This document shows, in pieces, positions 1 to 12,500 of a stretch of DNA of 64,000 bases. Source of the stretch: Oidiodendron maius Zn (Eukaryota > Ascomycota > Leotiomycetes > Myxotrichaceae); contig KN832873.1 of NCBI GenBank assembly GCA_000827325.1, positions 2,680,245-2,744,244 of the forward strand. Reading direction: 5' to 3'. The position numbers and the translations under genes were made by a program. The notes beneath the pieces were generated by a model. It made no database searches and was not told where the DNA came from. It saw only the letters and a program-made list of their open reading frames with translations. The number at the start of each line of letters is the position of its first letter. The stretch's first letter is position 1.

Positions 1-1047
1 TTATGTGGTGTGTCGTGCGAGGTAGTGTAACCCTGCGCCAACTACCCCCCTTTCAATTTCGTCTTTGCTTTTGTTGATTTGAAGAATGCCCGTGATAGGC
101 AGAGGGGAGCGTGCTAAGTGCTTGTGGTTTGATATGTGGATGTCAAAGCTGTGCAAATTATACGTGATGCGATATGATTCCTGTTCAACCACATTAGTTG
201 AGAAAAGTATCCCAGGCAGATACAAGATGAGGCAAAGAAGGGGCTGCTTTGCGATTAAGTGACTGTACCATATAGGAAGAGGCAAGCACATGTCTAGGAG
301 CCCGGCATAATTATGCATGCCGTTTATGCCGCCCGCTTGCAGCGTATATCTCAGTTCACACCACAAATTATAATAACTGTCTCTCATTATCAAAATTGTG
401 ATCTACTTTGGAAGTCCTCTTGAGATTATTAAAAGACCCATTCGTATTTCATTTCATTACGGCTACGTCCAGTCCTCTCTGCCTTATTATCTATGTAAAT
501 TATTAAAATGGAATAAAAAGCAAGAAACTGGTCCTTCCCGGTTGCATACAAGAAGTGAAGATAGCGACTGTACAGGTCCCCCCCTCTAACATGTTTCTGT
601 GATCCCCCCATGCGCGAAAATGCCCAATGCTGAAAGTACAATCGTGATGTGCCTAGCGAGAGTGTGGTCTTCCGCTTGTCCGTATGCATATAACAAAATA
701 TATACGGGATGAACGGTACCGAATCCAGGTCAAGCCAGTCCAGTCCATAAATTCCTGCTGTCTCTCCCGCCCTCTCTTTTATCTGTATATTATTAAGACA
801 AGTGGACTGACACAAATGGGATGGAAGAGGTGGCTCCATGTAAAAAAGTACACAAGAGTACCTTAAATCTCACGAGACCTTTCCGCCTCAGCCCCCCGTG
901 CCTCACCCATCACAGAGGGAAGGAAAGGAAGTCCCCCACGTCTTTCATAAAGATACACCCGCCCAACCACACCACACCCCGTAATACACCCCTCTGTAAG
1001 ACTGAAAAAAGAGCAGGAATCTGCGGGGAATAAAATCCGAAGCCAAA
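1..1047. other. no gene recognised; 3' flank of ceramide synthase
   Basis: Only short overlapping open frames on both strands, the longest about 130 codons at 1-393 (-). None has a recognisable motif or a plausible splice continuation. The part next to 1048 should hold the 3' UTR and terminator of the ceramide synthase gene. Confidence 0.5.
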
Positions 1048-2740
1048 TCAAGCTTTTCGCCGACTCGCCTTGCCATTCGCGCGCGTCGGCTGGGCAGAAG
1101 ACGTTTTTCCATTCCCACCCCCATTCGCAACAACAACATCCTTCTCCCTCTCCGCTTCTTCCTCCTCCTCCTCCTGCTCTCTCTTCCTACGCGCCTCATC
1201 CAACCTCTGCTCCTCGGCAAACTCATTGTCATCATTATCACTCCGATCATCCTCGTGGATCTTAAAAAATACATAGCGGTACGCGATTCGCAGGATATAA
1301 TACAACCAGAAGATGTTGAGCGCCTGGAGAGACGCGAGGAGCGCCGTGGAGATGTAGTGCGAGATCCAGCATTTGTATTGCTCTGTCACCCAGTCGAGCT
1401 CGTACGGCCCGACGGTCTTGAATTCGTTGAATTCAGAGTAGATGATGCGCAGATTGAGGTAGTGACGTTGGTAGATCCAGACGAAGATGAAGAAGGCGAA
1501 GTAGGGTCCGACAAGGGGATGGTCAAGATAATTAAGGGTTTTGGAGGTCTGGATGTATAGTTAGTATTGAAGTTTCTGGGGAAGGGGAGATTTCTTGGAT
1601 ATTTGGCATATAGTTTAGATAGGAGGGGCAGACTCACGGCGAGGAAAAAATCGCTGATATCATGCGTGATGAACACCCCCAGACCCATATACGTAAAATG
1701 GAAGCGATAGCTCAGGAAGATCAGCGCCAGGGAGACAACGTGATGGCCGACCAGCTCCTTGAAATCCTTGCGTGGCTTTTCCATGCCCAGCAGCAGCACG
1801 ATGGCCTGCTGCGCCCAGTACGCCGCCTGGAAGAGGTAGTAGAACTTGAAGTAGGCGTCGTGAGAACGGTGCGGGAAGTCTTCGTACATGGCGCGCGTGT
1901 TGAAGTACCACAGCGGCGTCCGGCTCATCACGTACAGCCCACAAGGACTGGTGACGCCGAAGTAGATGGCCGTGTACATCTGCTCCATGAAGCGGGACTG
2001 CTTGGCGCGGGACTTGAGCCCGCTGCGCCGAGCCAGCGGGCGCAGGAACTTCTGCATGATGAACTCGCGCGTGAAGGAGAGCACGATGATGTAGAAGGAC
2101 ACAAAGGCGAAGTCCCACTTCCCCTTGCCGTACTGCACGGGTGTGTCGGGCGCGGCCGTGGGGTCGAGGGGTAGGGCGTAGGAGAGGAAGAGGAAGCGGT
2201 GCACGGGGTTGGCGGGCGTGGGGTTGACGGCGTAGAGGGCGAGGATGGTGGTGAGGAGGATGAGCGGGATCACCCAGGTGTGTTTGAAGGCATAGCGTTT
2301 GAATTGCTGCAGGAGGGAGCGGGCCTTGCGCCGTTTCGAGGCGGGCTTCTTGCGATCTCGCTCATTCTCAGCCTGGCGGAGGAGAGGTCAGCGCGGTTCT
2401 TCCTTTCGCATTATCCTCAGCCTCGGGAAGAGGCGGGGGATATAATCCACATCTCCACGTATACATATCTGCACCTGCACATGCATAGTTGGAGATCTGG
2501 CTAGGGGGACATATAGATTTCCATCTTCCCTACCTTAATCGAGCGCGGTGACTGCGGAATCACATCCATGGTCGCCAGAGCCGGGGCGCTGGTATCGCCG
2601 GCCCTGATCTCGCCGCCCAGGCCGCTGGACCTCCTCCGTGATCGCGTGCCATTGTCATTCGTGTTGGGCGTGCTCGAGCGGCTGCTGGGGCTCGGGCCCG
2701 TGGACGGGGCGAGGAGGGGGAAGGCTTCTGTCGCGGGCAT
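1048..2740 (-). CDS. LAG1: ceramide synthase (sphingosine N-acyltransferase, Lag1/Lac1 family)
   Basis: Joins an acyl-CoA to a sphingoid base to make (dihydro)ceramide in the ER membrane. Exons 2740-2534, 2372-1638 and 1548-1048 (phase 0 joints; donors GTAGGG and GTGAGT, acceptors CAG) give 480 residues. A Ser/Pro-rich N-terminus is followed by a Lys/Arg-rich stretch (residues ~70-95), several hydrophobic segments, and the TLC domain. Its Lag motif lies at ~275-312: paired His (KELVGHHVVS) at ~279-280 and the later THDISDFFLA. The last exon holds more membrane segments (YFAFFIFVWIYQRHY) and ends in an acidic, then basic tail (KREQEEEEEE ... ASRRKA). Length and domain order fit fungal Lag1/Lac1. 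The start at 2740 is the first ATG of the frame spliced to exon 2; an overlapping upstream ATG is in another frame. Which paralogue (Lag1- or Bar1-like) cannot be decided here. Confidence 0.93.
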
Positions 2741-4241
2741 CGTGCGAATTGAGGAGGGGAGCGGAGCGGGCGTGAGATGGAGGGCAGCGGATGTTCAGAG
2801 GGGGGGGGGGAGACCATTCGCGAGGCGGAAGGGAGCGGTGGTGACGGTAGAGCAGGAGGTGAAGGAGAGGAAAGAGTACAAGCAGAAGCGCGTGAGATTG
2901 GCCCGAGGAGACCCTTCTTCGAGATGGGAGGAGGTGATGGTTCAGTCCCTTTTTTTTCAGGGTCAGATTTGGGCGCCCCGGGAGCCGCGTCGAGCTAGCG
3001 GAGGGACGGTCAGCCGAAGGAGGAAGAAGGAAATAAGACATCAATCAGCGGCACGCGCTCTCACTCTCGCCGACCGCCTCCGACAGGGCGATGAAATGAA
3101 ACGAGAGAAAGTGATGAAGCATTCATGGACCTCGAGGAGAGGACGGTGCCCATGCCCTCCATCTTATATTAATTGTCCTCTTCTTATTGTCCTCTGCTTC
3201 TTGTCTCCTCCACACAGCATCTCTCTCTCCCCCTAAAAAGGGAACTCTACCAATCATCACCCCCGCGACCCGATCCCGCCAATGAGATGTCGTCTGTCTC
3301 CCCAGACCCGCTTCTGGCCCTTTCAGACCTTTCTAAAATTCCCGGCTTCGTGGGTTGACGTCGTCATTGGCTGGAGGAGCGAGTAGGTAATCCCATTTAC
3401 TGTACCACCAGTACCACGGTCTACTAAGTATATATATTCTTTACCCTTTTCTCAGGATGGGCGTGTGAACGGAAGATGTAATGGAAGATGACCTCTCCTC
3501 TCTCTCATGATTACTGTGTCTTCCAGCCGCGAGGACACAACCCGCCAAGAGGGAGCTGAGCGGAATGATTGCGTCGAGGTATCCCAGGGTAATCTTGCAG
3601 CTCTTGGCACGTGAGTGGCATGGGAACAGGACAGGTACTTCAGATGCCCGACTCGGCCGAGTGGAGGGGTCGGGGTTGAAGTGGCTCTAAGCATGTTCTG
3701 TTGTAGTGTGCAGAGTTATGTCTACGTTGAAAAGGAACAGTCTGGCATTCTAGAAAATGTCTTGCCTTGCTTTTGTCCCCGGAAAGTTAGGGGTTCAGAG
3801 GGATCCGGGCTGAGACATTGCCTGGGTGGACGGTGACGGGTACGCTACCATGATTCAAGGAATTTATGTTTGGACTTTCATGGAGCAGAAATGTGTGTCG
3901 TCGAACATATTGTATTAGATATCAGGTTAAGTTGTGTTGTGCGTGGTACGCAAGATAAGTCGTACATGTATATGCTGGTTGTGCCTATGCCCGCGACAAT
4001 CATCCCCTCCGAGCTCTAATGCAGGCTAGCCAAATTCCATTCCCACGCTCCGGGCGAGACTCGTCGCCCTACTTTATATATAAAACGCCATACGGGGACT
4101 ATACGCTCCGATATCCCACCGTCCACATAAATTTTGGATTTCTATGATAAGAGATGCCCTTCCACCCGAGCCCAAGCGCCGCGCTGGAAAATAAGACAGA
4201 CAAATAGACAGACAGTCGCCCACTGCCTAAGGGAGAGCTCC
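2741..4241. other. intergenic: ceramide synthase promoter side and palH 3' flank
   Basis: 1.5 kb between the start of ceramide synthase and the end of palH, both on the minus strand. It has an 11-G run near 2802 and purine-rich stretches at 2750-3060. The open frames here are antisense or random-looking. No gene is supported. Confidence 0.5.
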
Positions 4242-6467
4242 TCATGGGCCGCCTGGCTTCGCCGGCCGTTGCGGTGTCGGGACGCTGAGGATGGGAACGC
4301 CGTTCCTCTGCGTCGAAGGCGGGCTCCGGTTCTGAGGTAGAGGACTTCGTGAGTTTGACCTGTTTCCACGCAGGTCACCTAGTAATGACGCGCTCGCTCC
4401 ATCCCCTTCTCTTTCGTGACTGGAGGAGACGAAGGAGATCGTGCCCCGCTGTGTGATGGAACGTTGGTTAAGGTCCCCAGGTGTATAGGGATCGCTAGAT
4501 CGATGCGTCCGCGCAGGGTCCGTGCTCAGTGCGGAACGCGCCTGCGGACTCCAAGGTCGCTCTGCATTGCCCTCTGCATTGCCCTCTGCATCCTCTAGCT
4601 CCTCCAGAGTGGTGGCGAGATCGCGCCTTCGCGTCGGCGCCGGGATGACGGTGACGGTCAGGGGCTCGCTTGTCGGACTGGGGCGCGCTCTGTCCCTGAA
4701 CTTCTCCGCCTTTGTGGCGGCGAAGTTCTCCAAGCGTGAGCGTATATCCCATCGCCCGGATGCATCATGGCTGCTGGCTGGCTGTTGTGGTGCTGCTGCG
4801 TGTGCAGACACTTCTGGAGGGGGTTGACCGGCCTTGGTTTTGAAAGGGTTGACTTCAACGGCCAGTGCGCGCCACGGCCTCCGGTGTCCTGCTGCGCCAG
4901 CGCCTGTTGCGGTTGCTGCCTGCTCAGACTGTGGCATCACAGCATCCTCACCGCCGGTCTGGGCTACAGTGCTGGAGCTTTGCCGAGAGTCAGGAGGATT
5001 CGTATTGTCTCTGGCAGATGGCGTTGTGTCGCTGATGGGGTGATATCGCACTGCATACAGGGTGCTCTCAGCGCTCGCAGTGTCTGTCCTGCTCACAGGC
5101 GTCGCAGTGGCAGGGGGCCGCGTCGGCCAGAGCGGTGGCACCCCTCGCATCGCCGCCGGTTTCGTCCTATTCTGACTCGGGGCGGTCTGCCCATTCTCCC
5201 CTGTCTCAACATCATTCCGAGGTTTGGGCCCATGGCGACTGGCGATGGCAGGCCACGAGAGTCCGGTGGCGCCGGCGGTGATCCCACCTCCTCCTCTACC
5301 ACTGCCTTTACGTCGCTTCCGTTGCGGCTCCCACACAATATCGGAGGAGGGGTTAACGTCCAGCATTTCGTCCCCATCAAATACCTCTCTTCCTAGCACA
5401 CCATCCTTCTTATCATTCCGCTCCAAAGCCTCGATCCTCTCGACCCATTCCCATACTGTAACACTAGCTGCCGCTGCTCCAACCCAGCGCACATAATCTC
5501 CCCAGGAAGCCAGGTTCGGCCTCGAGACGTCCAGTACAAAGAAAACAACTGGGACCATTATTGACAGTATAGATAGGAGGGCGACGAGACATATATTCTT
5601 CATCTGCGGGTGGTAAAAAGCAAATCGTTTCTTCGTGAAAGCATAGTACATCACCCAGGCGCAATATAACAAGCTCAGGGCGAGTTGGAAAAGGTAGCCG
5701 AGTGCAGGGACTGCATTGACAAAACTACGGGGCCGCGATGCCCCTTCGTAGACGAAATCATTAAGGATACTGAACAAGGTGTCCATGGCGATGAGCGCAA
5801 AAGCCGTCCACTTGATGATAATCTTCTCCCGCTGACGAGGAAAGAGCCGGATCAGCGTCTGAGCCTGCGCCAACCAGAGGAAGGTGTCGGAGATGATGCG
5901 GATGATTTTGAGCTGTGTCCCGTTCTCGACGTCTTGCTGCAACGCCCACGCGTCCATGATCCCCAGATAATACTGCTCCTCGGCGACCTTGAACGTGTCG
6001 GCCGTCGCAATAGAAAGAGATATGGCAGCGGTTAGCGCTGCTACTTTTTGTAACCACGGCCGCCCCCCGATGCCAATCCCTGCGTCGCTACCGGCAGGCC
6101 CATTCGTGAATCCCCGGCGGCCCAGGATGACCACGCCCTCATGCAGGAAGGCCCTCGGTGTGATGAGGAGCATGATGAAGAGCATGTATGCGATCATGGT
6201 CGTGGCGGCCAGGGCGTAGCATTGTGGGAGCGTGGATGCGTAGAAGGGGTCACGCAGGGACGTGTAGCTAGAGATGGTGGCCGAGTTGGACAGCAGCAGG
6301 TCGCCCGTGGCCGTGCACTCGGGCTGGAAGACGGCATCGGTAGTGAGGGTAATGACATCGACGTCGTCAATATACAACACGCCTTTCGAGGGGAGACTGA
6401 AGGCGGTGCAGTGGGGGCCGTCGGCGGTGGTCTGGCTGGCAAGGTTCCAGATGGCCCTCTTGTCCAT
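4242..6467 (-). CDS. palH: ambient-pH sensor PalH/Rim21
   Basis: Seven-pass plasma-membrane sensor of alkaline pH in the Pal/Rim pathway, which through the arrestin PalF leads to proteolytic activation of PacC. One uninterrupted frame of 741 residues. An extracellular N-terminus with Cys (PHC, PEC) comes first, then the first membrane segment at ~83-104 (CYALAATTMIAYMLF) and six more hydrophobic segments up to ~residue 370 (for example FQLALSLLYCAWVMYY and NICLVALLSILSIMVPVVFF). A long, polar, Ser/Pro/Arg-rich cytosolic tail follows (~residues 390-741), as in fungal PalH. I chose the ATG at 6467 (MDKRAIWN), because family members begin close to this point. An in-frame ATG 23 codons upstream (6536) adds a stretch without family resemblance. 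The tail is the region known in the family to bind the arrestin partner. Confidence 0.9.
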   Translation of the reverse strand: MDKRAIWNLASQTTADGPHCTAFSLPSKGVLYIDDVDVITLTTDAVFQPECTATGDLLLSNSATISSYTSLRDPFYASTLPQCYALAATTMIAYMLFIMLLITPRAFLHEGVVILGRRGFTNGPAGSDAGIGIGGRPWLQKVAALTAAISLSIATADTFKVAEEQYYLGIMDAWALQQDVENGTQLKIIRIISDTFLWLAQAQTLIRLFPRQREKIIIKWTAFALIAMDTLFSILNDFVYEGASRPRSFVNAVPALGYLFQLALSLLYCAWVMYYAFTKKRFAFYHPQMKNICLVALLSILSIMVPVVFFVLDVSRPNLASWGDYVRWVGAAAASVTVWEWVERIEALERNDKKDGVLGREVFDGDEMLDVNPSSDIVWEPQRKRRKGSGRGGGGITAGATGLSWPAIASRHGPKPRNDVETGENGQTAPSQNRTKPAAMRGVPPLWPTRPPATATPVSRTDTASAESTLYAVRYHPISDTTPSARDNTNPPDSRQSSSTVAQTGGEDAVMPQSEQAATATGAGAAGHRRPWRALAVEVNPFKTKAGQPPPEVSAHAAAPQQPASSHDASGRWDIRSRLENFAATKAEKFRDRARPSPTSEPLTVTVIPAPTRRRDLATTLEELEDAEGNAEGNAERPWSPQARSALSTDPARTHRSSDPYTPGDLNQRSITQRGTISFVSSSHEREGDGASASLLGDLRGNRSNSRSPLPQNRSPPSTQRNGVPILSVPTPQRPAKPGGP

Positions 6468-7451
6468 GGTGTGCGCGATGCGGGCCGGCCGCGTGTCTTC
6501 AAGATGCAGAGGGAGGGTCGCGGGTCGACATGGCACGCTGTGGTCGCTGAAGAAGATGAGGAGCTGAGGAGGGACGGCGTCTTATCGTCGTGGTGGGCTC
6601 GTGGGGTTTTCGAAGTCACGGCGACGTGCTGATTGGCGGAGGATGAGGATGAATCGAAATGGTCGAGCGAGGTGTATCGCTGTGTCTTTTTTGCCTCTTT
6701 CAGGCGTCTCTGGGACCGGGGTTTCTGGTTGTGACAGAGCGCGTGTCGCTTTTGCGTCTGGAGTAGGAGGAGGAGAAGCGGATGCTGGGGGTGAGTGCAA
6801 AGTGAAGGAGGAGACGAAGAGAGTTGGCTGGATTGGGAAAGCGGGTCAATGGAACGAATCCTTTCAGCCCCGGCTGACTCGCCCAATGGCTGCGCCGGAG
6901 AGTCGACGCCGTGTCTTTGGAGTCGTAACTGTGGTATACCATATATACCCAAAGTCTTATTATGGTCTTCCAGTGTCGATAATTTAGGCTTCTGACATGG
7001 CTATTATCGCTGACGAGACCGCGCGGACTTTCGAGGATATGTTGTCCATCGCCACGATTGCCAAGCCGCTCCCCGTGCATCTGGGTAGTGGGGAATCGCT
7101 GCCGACGTTGGACCTCCCGCCTTGGGAAGACTTGGCAAATGCTTGGGCAACTGGTGTGCTGGGCACATTGAGGACGCAAAGTAGGCTATATTCCTTTTGC
7201 CTCATTCGTACCTCTCCACCGACGCCGGCTCCTCCCTCTGGACAGTACTGTACGTAAAAAGGAACGGAGGTAAGTTGCGCAAGAACCTCCCATCGCCCCG
7301 AGTTCCTGGCCCGATCTCCAAAACCCGCGGAGTTATGGTAGGGATATAATCCATTTCTCCTATGTTTCTACACTCCTATGCTTCTGCACTCCCTATACCA
7401 TCTCTTATTCCCGGATTCTGTCTTATACGAACGAATAGTATCTTCCACATA
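6468..7451. other. divergent promoter region palH / MDR oxidoreductase
   Basis: Shared upstream region of two head-to-head genes. A small open frame at 6997-7257 (+, 86 codons, MAIIADETART) is the only candidate gene. It has no recognised motif and could equally be leader sequence. A TATA-like stretch (tataccatatataccc) lies near 6934. Confidence 0.4.
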
Positions 7452-8720
7452 ATGGCAGCGCAGACAGCAACAGCCACGATGAAAGCGGTCGTGATACACG
7501 AAGCTGGCGGCCCGCATGTCCTCAAGATCCAGCGGTGGCCGAAGCCAAAGCCCCAGGTTGGCCAGGTCCTCATCCGCGTCAAGGCTTTTGGCCTGAACCG
7601 CTCAGAGTTATATACCAGGCAGTAAGTGGCAGTTAAGTAGGGTATTCCCAAGAATATCTTTTATAAATTCTACGCTTTCTGGACGACCTAGTAGTCGTTG
7701 CAGACGCCCACCTTCCGGCTGGCCCGGAGCAGGTGAAAGTCAAACCAGTCTCGATATAGAGTCTGAAATCTGATCTGTAGTGTGGCACAGATCTCCAGAC
7801 TAACTCGCACAAAGAGGTCACTCACCCACAGTAACGTTCCCTCGGGTGCTAGGCATCGAGGCCGTGGGCCTGGTGGAAGAGTCACCAGGTGGTGAATTTA
7901 ACAAAGACGATATCGTAGCGACGTGTATGGGGGGGATGGGTAGGATGTTTGATGGTGGGTACGCAGAGTATACATGTGTTCCTGCAAGTCAAGTTATGGT
8001 CATTAAAAAGAAGATCCCGTGGGAGCAATTGGGCGCGCTTCCGGAGATGTTGAATACTGCCTGGGGGAGCTTGTTCAGATCACTGCGCCTGCGGAAGGAT
8101 GACCACTTGCTCATAAGGGGAGGGACGACGTCGGTGGGACTGGCTGCTGCCGTGATTGCAAAAAATCTTGGGGCCACGGTGGCGGCGACCACGCGCAAGC
8201 CGGACAGAGAGGCGATGTTGAAAGCTAACGGGGCTGACGAGGTCTATATTGAAACCGGGTCAATTGCAGACGAGGTCAAGAAGAGGCATCCGGGGAAGTT
8301 TAGCAAGGTGCTAGAACTAGTAGGCGTCTCAACGCTGAAGGACACCATGCAGTGCGTTCAAGATAATGGCATTGTCTGTCTAATTGGCGGCACATCTGGG
8401 CAGGTAAGCATGCTCCTATTCCTGATGTGTCCACCGCATCTCCAGAGGTCCAGTTTCCAACGAGATGCATTGCTAAGCCCGTGATCTAGTGGACAATAGA
8501 GAATTTCTACCCGCAAGATGTGATCCCAACATCCATCTGCCTCACGACGTTTGGCAGCAGCCCCGCTGGGTTCCTCGCGGCGCCCATCGAGGACCTTGCC
8601 CAACAACTGATGGACCGCAAGTTCCCTATTAAAATCTTTACCTTGGACCAGATCGTGGAGGCTCATCAGGCCATGGAGGATAATTCGGCATTAGCTAAAA
8701 TCGTGGTCCTGGTGGATTAA
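7452..8720 (+). CDS. zinc-less MDR oxidoreductase (quinone reductase-like)
   Basis: NADPH-dependent oxidoreductase of the medium-chain dehydrogenase/reductase superfamily, probably cytosolic; substrate unknown. Exons 7452-7621, 7815-8403 and 8490-8720 give 329 residues, normal for the quinone oxidoreductase branch. The N-terminal GroES-like domain (MKAVVIHEAGGP, FGLNRSELYTRQGHSP) runs into the VLGIEAVGLVE strand. The Rossmann dinucleotide motif is GGTTSVGLAAAV at ~residue 150, a variant of AxxGxxG. Cys/His ligands for a structural zinc are absent. The C-terminus (LDQIVEAHQAMEDN) is the usual end of the family. The first intron is unusually long for this window (193 nt), and its acceptor AAAG follows a ctaac branch site very closely. 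A start ten codons later (MKAVVI) is possible. Confidence 0.85.
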
Positions 8721-9563
8721 AAGTAGTGTACGATAGCAAGTAATCCATAATTAAAAACTAAATGACAGCGCTAGACTCGACATTTGATGGCAGTTATTCA
8801 GAGAGAAACCAACATGCAAGACCAGAACTGCGTCAATCTGTAGATCTCGCGGCGTATAGGGGGCATGGCCTATATCTCCCTCGGATATCGAGGAAGTATC
8901 AATACCGGATCACTAATGTGGACGTTGCGAAGGCAGACGGCGTCGATTGACTATGGATTTTCGTTCACAGCATGAATTTGCGCCTTTCAGGAGGGCCAAG
9001 TCGAAGCGCTGGAAGGGGTGTAGCGTAGTTGCAACGCTCCGCGACGATCAGGTTTCAAAGTTTCATCGCTCCCTCACCCAGAAATTTCCCCATCGTCCAC
9101 CAGCCGCCGCAAGTAAGTCTTCCTGCCGACCGGTGACGACCAAGAAACTTTCATCTCTCGCTCTCAACACCCCTCCCCTTCCTGTCTCTCCTGCTTCTTG
9201 GGATACACCATCGCCCTCCTCTTCCGGTGGCTACGCAGGCCATAGCCCTTACGATTTCAGCCCCTTTCAGCTCGTTCCCAGCCCGCGGTCTTTGTCTCCG
9301 AACGACGGCCCCTGCCATTCCCTACAGCCCGCAGCAATTTCTCAGCACGAGGACTGCCTTCCACTCATTCACGATCTCTCTTACGAAACATCTCTCTCAC
9401 ACCCTTCATCCCGTTCGCATCTCGTCGCCGGCGGACATCAGTAGAGGGCTGCGGATGACATAATCCGCCGGAAGCATCTGCGGATTGTTGCATCGACGAC
9501 AGTGGCTCGGTCCCTCGACCATTTTCTCCAGATTTCGAGAGAGCCTCATGCGGCTACGGCATC
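8721..9563. other. upstream region of teaC
   Basis: Pyrimidine-rich near 9150-9420, as expected for a long 5' leader. It contains two overlapping upstream open frames (8947-9444, 165 codons; 9227-9463, 78 codons) with no recognised motif. If transcribed they could act as uORFs for teaC. Confidence 0.4.
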
Positions 9564-12500
9564 ATGACTCGCCCAGAGATCGTACGACAAGGTAAGTGGG
9601 GGGTGTGTGCGCGCAAGGGACGAGGAGAGCGGGACAGATGGCTAAACTCTCGCAGACTCAATTGATCTTCAGGAGAGGAACGCGCCCTCCGCGCAGGATC
9701 ACACTCGACAACATGCCCACACCAGTCCCACGGGCATCGGTGCTCACCAGGCGGAGGCACTGCGCGGAGCCGCTGCGGAGGCGGCCGGTGAGATCTCCCG
9801 AAGCCCCCGCGTGTCGAGGGAATGGAGCAATGGCGAGGTCCAGGGCCTGCATGTCCACGAGGGCAGCGAGCTGGCTGCTGCGGTGACAGCGTCATTGACC
9901 GAAGACGAGTCGCACCAGCAGGATGAGCTAGCGGTGGCACAGAATGGCGGCCACACGGGCTCGACGGCCGAAGACGCAGAGATGGCGGATGCGGAGGGCG
10001 ACGACGGCTTGGATGATGAGGATGACATGATGGACAAGATCTCGAGCTCTCCGTCCATCGACGATGGTGGGTATCCCCTTCCGCTTTCGTGGCCCCAAAG
10101 GTCGGATTCTCTTCTTGTGCGCCACAGCACTCCAGTTTTATTATGCTCTTCATCTACAACACAAGCGTGCAGTGATAGTTTGTCGCCTTTTGAAGAGAAG
10201 TATATTACTACTCATGATCCTCTGCGGCCACTACGCGATGAAATCGACAAGGATGTGGTCCCAGAGGTACAAGTCAAGAAAGCCCCCAATCAAAAGCATC
10301 ATCTTCAAGGTGAGTATCTGGACGATTCCAGCCGTAACGAACGAGAGAACAACGATGAACGCAGTGAGGAGTGCGAAGAACATGACGATGCGAGTAATTA
10401 TTCACAAGAGCAACTCCCGGAGACTCCTGAACGCAAACAGGCACTCGAACCAGACGACTGCGAAGAAGTTACGACTGAGCCTTACGATGATTCCGAGGAC
10501 TACGATGTAATGACCATACCCTACGAAGGTTCCGAGGATGAATGTGAAGATGATGACTATGACATTCCTTATTCTACAGACTCCAGATTTATTGATTCGG
10601 GGTGGGGTGGAGAATGCTTACAAGAACTAGAGGATATCGACTTTGAATTCGTCTACGCCCTCCATACCTTCGTCGCGACCGTCGAAGGCCAAGCGAATGC
10701 CACAAAAGGCGACACCATGGTCCTGCTCGACGACAGTAATAGTTACTGGTGGCTTGTGCGGGTGGTGAAGGACAGCAGCATTGGTGTGTCATCTGATGAC
10801 TGTTGAGGCTGAATGGCTTGCTTACTCTTAACCTCAGGCTACTTACCAGCAGAGCACATCGAAACGCCAACGGAGAGATTAGCACGCCTGAATAAACACA
10901 GGAATATTGATGTACGTGACGATTATTCTTTTTCTTGCGCAGCGCTCTAATTGTCATAGCTCACATCTACTATGCTGGGTGACCAAGCGGAGAAGCCTAA
11001 GAACCCCTTGAAGAAGGCTATTATGCGACGTGCTGCCAAGACCGTCAGCTTTGCTGCGCCTACGTACGTCGAGGCCTCAGATGTCGATTATTCCACCGAG
11101 GAGGAGGACGCTGAAGAAGATTATTACGGGGCAAACGGCCAGCAAGAAAAGACTAGCGATCAGCAGGAGAAAGAACCCGAGGAGGAAGAGAAAGCCAAGG
11201 TGGAACCTCTCAAGACTCGCACGGAGGTTCGAGACACCAGCTTGGACTCGACCGATATCGACAGTGCAGATGCTGCCAAGATCAGCTCTGACACTGCCAG
11301 GACAAGCGACGAGATATTTGAGGGCAAATTGGAGGCTAGCAGATCCAAGAATGGCACGGTTAGGAATACCGATTCCTTCTTCAAGGACGATACTGTGGAG
11401 ACGAGAAAGATCACTCTTACACCGAATCTGCTCCGCGATGACTCCAACACCTCGCCTCGAACCTCAGCTGAGTCCAAAGACCTCAAGCCTCGGCCGAGCC
11501 TGGATAAACTGGAGAAAGACTCTACTGACAAGAAGGACAAGAAAAACCAGAAGGACAAGAAGGAGAAGGATAAGAAGCCAGGCATGCTGAGCGGGCTCTT
11601 CAAGCGGAAGGACAAGAAGGCCAGATCCCTGGATGAAGATGGTGAAGAGGCTCTGGCTGGAAAGGAGAGCTTCAGAGAATCACCCGTATCCGATGATGTC
11701 ACCTCACCAGAAGAGATGCAAGCATCAGAGGTTCAGCGACAGCCGAGCAAGCTGCAGAAATCTCCCAGGACCGAATCACCCACACGCTCTAGACCCTCAC
11801 CCACCCTCAATAAAGACGCAAGGACTCTTGAACCGTTGCAGATCCCGGCGCCCGACCGACCAACCCCTGTCGAAGCTGCCCAAGAGCCTTCTATGCGACT
11901 AGTGCAGTCTGCACCAGATGAGGAGGCTCAGCAAACACCTCGCGATGTTTCTGCGGACTCGCAAACTAATCTTTCGTCGCCGAAGGAGTCGAAAGCGGGA
12001 GCGGCAATTTCGAAATTGCTCCGATCCGCGAGCAACTCTGAGCCTAAGCCGATCAAGGCCAAGAAGGCTCGATCCAGGGTTGAATTGGATGACTTTGACT
12101 CTTCTGAAGAAGTCTCGCCTATTGAAGAATCAGACGAGGACTCCAATAGACAGCAGCGCCCAATCCCCGGCAGCTTCCCGGACAGCTATGCTGGTTCGTC
12201 ACACGACAAGTCCCATCTGATGGCCGAGCGGCTATCAGAGTCGCCTGTGGAGGTATCTCCGCTTACCCCCACACAGCCATACCTTCCGCCCCTCATAGTA
12301 GACTCGTCGAGCCAGGAGGACCCACCTTCACCGATGTCGTGGACGTCGCCTGAGCTCAACGAAGTAGATGATGCTCGTGAGAAGAAGGCTGACAGCTCGA
12401 CGACATCTACGTCTACCACAGCATGGAGTGATACTCACTTACGAACCTTCTTCGACGACGGCTCGGAGATTAAAGATCTGCTGACAGTGGTGTACGACAA

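Noticed and set aside
1-393. 130-codon open frame on the minus strand at the left edge
   Set aside because: No motif, composition like non-coding DNA, no splice partner; could only be rescued by sequence beyond the edge.
6468-6536. 23-codon N-terminal extension of palH
   Set aside because: The downstream MDKRAIWN start fits the family better and the extension shows no signal-peptide character.
6997-7257. 86-codon open frame between palH and the MDR gene
   Set aside because: Short, without motif, and inside a divergent promoter; kept only as a comment.
8947-9444. 165-codon open frame upstream of teaC
   Set aside because: Lies in pyrimidine-rich leader DNA, Ser/Pro composition follows from base bias; at most a uORF.
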